Part shown: positions 40,424 through 42,780 of the stretch, piece by piece
How positions within the stretch are numbered: the first letter of the stretch is position 1
How the letters are laid out: each line of letters begins with the position of its first letter
NCBI GenBank assembly: GCA_019894855.1
Contig: JAGXNS010000009.1
Coordinates: 1-42,780 of the forward strand
Length of the DNA: 42,780 nt
DNA from: Promethearchaeota archaeon
GTDB taxonomy: Archaea > Asgardarchaeota > Lokiarchaeia > Sigyniarchaeales > SOKP01
Reading direction: 5' to 3'
Notes under the pieces: generated by a model
What the model was told of the DNA's origin: nothing
What the model saw: the letters and a program-made list of their open reading frames with translations, nothing else
Databases searched by the model: none
Made by a program: the position numbers and the translations under genes

Positions 40424-41869
40424 ATGAAAGTATACAACAGTCTAACATTCCAAAAGGAAGAATTTGTTCCTATAGAGTCCGGAAAAATCAAGATGTATGT
40501 TTGTGGAGTTACAGTTTATGGGAGTCCACATCTAGGTCATGCAAAGTCTGCCGTCGCTTTTGATTTAATTCATAGGTTTTTAAAATATAAAGGATACGAG
40601 GTAAACATAGTCAAGAATTACACTGATATAGACGATAAAATTATCAAGAGCTCGCAAGAAAACAATGAAGATTATAGGGTAATAAGCGAACGCCATATAG
40701 GTGAATACGAGGAAATCATGGAATTATTGAATGTTGAAAAAGACACTCAAAATCCCCGAGCAACAGAAGTAATTGATCTTATTATCAAATTCGCTCAAGA
40801 ATTAATTTCCAAAGGTCACGCTTATGAACGAAATGGTTCGGTATATTTTTCAGTTAAGTCGTTCCCCAAATATACTACAATACTTCAAAGAGTAAAGGAA
40901 CGTGATAGCGAGGGCGAAGAAGAGGATTATATGGTTGATCAAGATACCGCTTTCGGCGAAGATAAGCTCGATAAGCGTGATTTTGCTTTATGGAAAAAAA
41001 TGAAAGAAGGAGAGCCGTATTGGGAAAGTCCTTGGGGTAAAGGACGTCCTGGATGGCACATCGAATGTTCAGTTATGATTCTGAATTATTTAGGAGAAAC
41101 GATTGACATCCATGGTGGAGGGCAAGATCTAAAATTTCCTCATCATAGGAATGAGATTGCCCAATCGGAATCTTATTCAGGTAAAGTATTTGCTAAGTAT
41201 TTTTTGCATAATGGTTATGTGAATGTCAACAACGAAAAGATGTCAAAAAGCCTAAATAACTTTTTCACCGTCGCTGACATTATCAAAGACTACGATCCTA
41301 TGGTTATACGCTGGTATCTGATATCGAGTCATTATAGAAGTTCAAATAATTACACTCCAGACAGTATGGAACCGGCAAAAAAGACTTACAATCGATTAAT
41401 TAATACGATCAAGAAGGTTAACGATGCCGAGTTTAGCGAAAAACGGTCTAAACAGCTTGAAGTTTTGATGAATAAAATTTTAGAATCTAAAAATAAAATC
41501 ATTGAAGCCATGGAAGATGATTTCGACACTCCCGTAGCTTTAGCTGAATTATTAACTCTATTTAGGGAAATAAATAAAGCACTATTGCAAGACGGGTTAA
41601 AAATTAATCAATCATTCAAGGACCAATTTTTAAATTATATTGAGTTTATTGAGGAACTTTTCGGGATATTTCCTTTTTTAAATTCTAAAACGGTACCTTT
41701 TTGTACGGTTGACGCTGATGAGAAAGATACCCTCATAAAAAATCTCATTAATTTAATTATTGAAACGAGAGCTAAGATAAGAGAAAAGAAGCTTTATGAT
41801 ATAAGTGACTTAATTCGAGATCGATTAAAAGAATTGGGACTCGATATTGAAGATAAAAAGGTAAAATAG
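40424..41869 (+). CDS. cysS: Cysteinyl-tRNA synthetase
   Basis: 481 aa from the ATG at 40424; upstream in-frame codons run into the tRNA gene and are not translated. Class I motifs are HLGH (HIGH box, after YVCGVTVYGSP) and KMSKSLNNF (KMSKS). Zinc ligands are expected from the Cys of YVCG, the Cys of HIECSVM and the His/Glu of GGGQDLKFPHHRNE. The C-terminal helical anticodon-binding domain is present. It charges tRNA-Cys with cysteine in the cytoplasm and is the natural partner of the adjacent tRNA, which has an unusual long variable arm. Presence of CysRS means the SepRS/SepCysS indirect route is not needed. Confidence 0.96.
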   Translation: MKVYNSLTFQKEEFVPIESGKIKMYVCGVTVYGSPHLGHAKSAVAFDLIHRFLKYKGYEVNIVKNYTDIDDKIIKSSQENNEDYRVISERHIGEYEEIMELLNVEKDTQNPRATEVIDLIIKFAQELISKGHAYERNGSVYFSVKSFPKYTTILQRVKERDSEGEEEDYMVDQDTAFGEDKLDKRDFALWKKMKEGEPYWESPWGKGRPGWHIECSVMILNYLGETIDIHGGGQDLKFPHHRNEIAQSESYSGKVFAKYFLHNGYVNVNNEKMSKSLNNFFTVADIIKDYDPMVIRWYLISSHYRSSNNYTPDSMEPAKKTYNRLINTIKKVNDAEFSEKRSKQLEVLMNKILESKNKIIEAMEDDFDTPVALAELLTLFREINKALLQDGLKINQSFKDQFLNYIEFIEELFGIFPFLNSKTVPFCTVDADEKDTLIKNLINLIIETRAKIREKKLYDISDLIRDRLKELGLDIEDKKVK

Positions 41870-41915
41870 CTAATTATTTTTTTCTGATATATAAAATCTC
41901 CTTCAATATATAGGT

Positions 41916-42320
41916 TTAAAGATCTGCGGTACTACTTATTATTTCATTTTGCTCTTCGAGTGTCTTATAATGTTTGTTAAGAATTGGGGCAAGTTTAACA
42001 TCTTTAGTAGTCGAAACGGTTAAAACTTGATCTTCTCCAGCGTGTAGTATTAAAAGATATCCTTTATTGGCTTGAATATAGGATTGCTCAAACTCCCCTA
42101 ATCCCATTTCTCCAATTGCTCGTTCGCTTAAAGAGCATAATGCAGCTGTCATTGCCGCTAAGCGCATATCGTCCGCAGTTGAAGGTAAAATTGAGGCCAG
42201 AGGTTGACCTGTGTCCGCCGTAAGTTGAGCTGCTTTTACACCCTCGACATTGTCCATGATATCTTTTAACAGTTCCTCTAGAGAAGTTTTAAAAACTCTT
42301 CTTTTCCTTAACCCTTTCAT
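41916..42320 (-). CDS. Roadblock/LC7 domain protein
   Basis: 134 aa. After a basic N-terminal segment (KGLRKRRVF) a single roadblock/LC7 domain spans about residues 13-120: helix LEELLKDIMDNVEGVKAAQLTADTG, strand QPLASILP, helix MTAALCSLSERAIGEMG, then strands around YLLILHAGEDQVLTVSTT. Such proteins (MglB, Asgard roadblocks) dimerise and regulate small GTPases as GAP-like or scaffold partners. A link to the Rag-like GTPase 3 kb away is possible but unproven. It converges with cysS, and a TATA-like ATATATATTTAG lies upstream on the minus strand (about 42360-42372). Confidence 0.88.
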   Translation of the reverse strand: MKGLRKRRVFKTSLEELLKDIMDNVEGVKAAQLTADTGQPLASILPSTADDMRLAAMTAALCSLSERAIGEMGLGEFEQSYIQANKGYLLILHAGEDQVLTVSTTKDVKLAPILNKHYKTLEEQNEIISSTADL

Positions 42321-42539
42321 TACACAAGAAATTTATAGAAATTATTAAACATATACACTAAATATATATTATACCTTTGTTGCTTAAAAAGGAGACTTTC
42401 TAATATAAATTTTAGTACGATTTGATGATATCGAACTAATATACGAGAATACAATAGAATGTAGAATGATAATGTTTAGATTTTTTGTAAGAAAAAATAA
42501 ATAGTTGGAGTATGATCTGTTATTTAACAACAAATAAAA

Positions 42540-42547
42540 TTTTAAAA
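42540..42547 (+). promoter_or_regulatory. TATA-like box for the secreted protein at the right edge
   Basis: TTTTAAAA centred about 25 bases before the ATG at 42569; this spacing fits a leaderless mRNA, and no Shine-Dalgarno is present. Confidence 0.4.
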
Positions 42548-42568
42548 CTTCAAGTGTAGTGTCTTAAC

Positions 42569-42780
42569 ATGAAAAAAAGTAAAATGACTTTTTTTATCTT
42601 AATAGGATTCCTTTTAACCATAGGTATAATAAACTCTGCGGTAGCGGTAACATGGGGAGTTTGTAATGGAGACGATTTGGAATATAAAGCAACTAAATAC
42701 ACCGATAATGAATTATTTATTGATCAAACCATTACTATGACCGTAACTTTTAATGTAACTTATGTAGGTGATTATGTCAC
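42569..42780 (+). CDS. Secreted protein, 5' part only
   Basis: An ATG at 42569 opens a frame that stays open to the window edge (70 codons). The N-terminus, MKKSKMTFFILIGF and following hydrophobic residues to about 24, is a signal peptide, with likely cleavage after an Ala-Val-Ala near residue 26. The mature part starts TWGVCNGDDLEYKATKY and then turns Thr/Asn/Val-rich with strands. Similar beginnings with a Trp-Gly-Val strand are common in Asgard/archaeal surface proteins. No family can be assigned from this fragment. Leaderless start likely (TATA at 42540). Confidence 0.6.
   Translation, partial: MKKSKMTFFILIGFLLTIGIINSAVAVTWGVCNGDDLEYKATKYTDNELFIDQTITMTVTFNVTYVGDYV

Noticed and set aside
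1-42780. CRISPR array, insertion sequence, prophage or integrase
   Set aside because: No regularly spaced repeats, transposase, integrase or phage gene was seen in any frame.

Overview
The window looks like the chromosome of an anaerobic, AT-rich archaeon, most probably an Asgard archaeon of the Lokiarchaeia type. The evidence is a Rag/Arf-like small GTPase, a roadblock/LC7 protein, longin-like domains in other proteins, tetrahydromethanopterin-type C1 genes (formylmethanofuran dehydrogenase, formaldehyde-activating enzyme), archaeal TATA-type promoters with leaderless starts mixed with strong Shine-Dalgarno starts, and no methyl-CoM reductase or other methanogenesis gene in view. The lineage is an inference from gene content; no marker gene for phylogeny is present.

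Layout. 1-668: 5' part of a secreted beta-rich protein (minus). 938-4464: fwdG-fwdF-fwdD-fwdB-fwdC on the minus strand, without fwdA. 4803-7299: divergent 2-oxoacid:ferredoxin oxidoreductase (fused gamma-alpha, then beta). 7376-9102: a small zinc-finger protein and a UDP-glucose dehydrogenase-like enzyme. 9310-12106: a two-gene operon with an unrecognised 426-aa protein followed by a fusion of a DapA-family aldolase to a complete formaldehyde-activating enzyme (Fae); two tandem hairpins lie in its leader. 12112-16092: a membrane protein, then peroxiredoxin, nitroreductase and YyaL/DUF255 in a row. 16134-19204: small conserved proteins, a 436-aa protein with a longin-like C-terminus, and a CDP-alcohol phosphatidyltransferase. 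19205-19862: two micro-ORFs with strong Shine-Dalgarno sites. 19863-21098: GNAT acetyltransferase and HAD hydrolase.

21153-29370 is an electron-transfer locus on the minus strand. Read 5' to 3' it is hdrC2, a small zinc-ribbon membrane protein, then hdrC-hdrB-hdrA-flxD(mvhD)-flxC-flxB-flxA, matching the FlxABCD-HdrABC NAD(P)H dehydrogenase/heterodisulfide reductase set known from anaerobic bacteria. It could reduce ferredoxin by flavin-based bifurcation, and Fwd and the 2-oxoacid oxidoreductase both use ferredoxin. 29640-32822: a small protein and a multi-PAS histidine kinase. 33091-34901: cysE (with an extra zinc ribbon) and cysK. 34941-39435 (minus): a signalling operon ArsR - Rag-like GTPase - MASE3/PAS histidine kinase - response regulator whose output domain is not DNA-binding and may be longin-like. 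39603-40115: Lrp-type regulator with a cysteine-rich tail. 40298-41869: a tRNA-Cys(GCA) with a long variable arm, followed at once by cysS. 41916-42320: roadblock protein. 42569-end: start of a second secreted protein.

The four most interesting items are the aldolase-Fae fusion operon (a possible dedicated route between an oxoacid and methylene-tetrahydromethanopterin), the type II tRNA-Cys next to cysS, the operon that couples a Rag-like GTPase to a two-component system, and the duplicated HdrC with a membrane partner in the Flx-Hdr locus.
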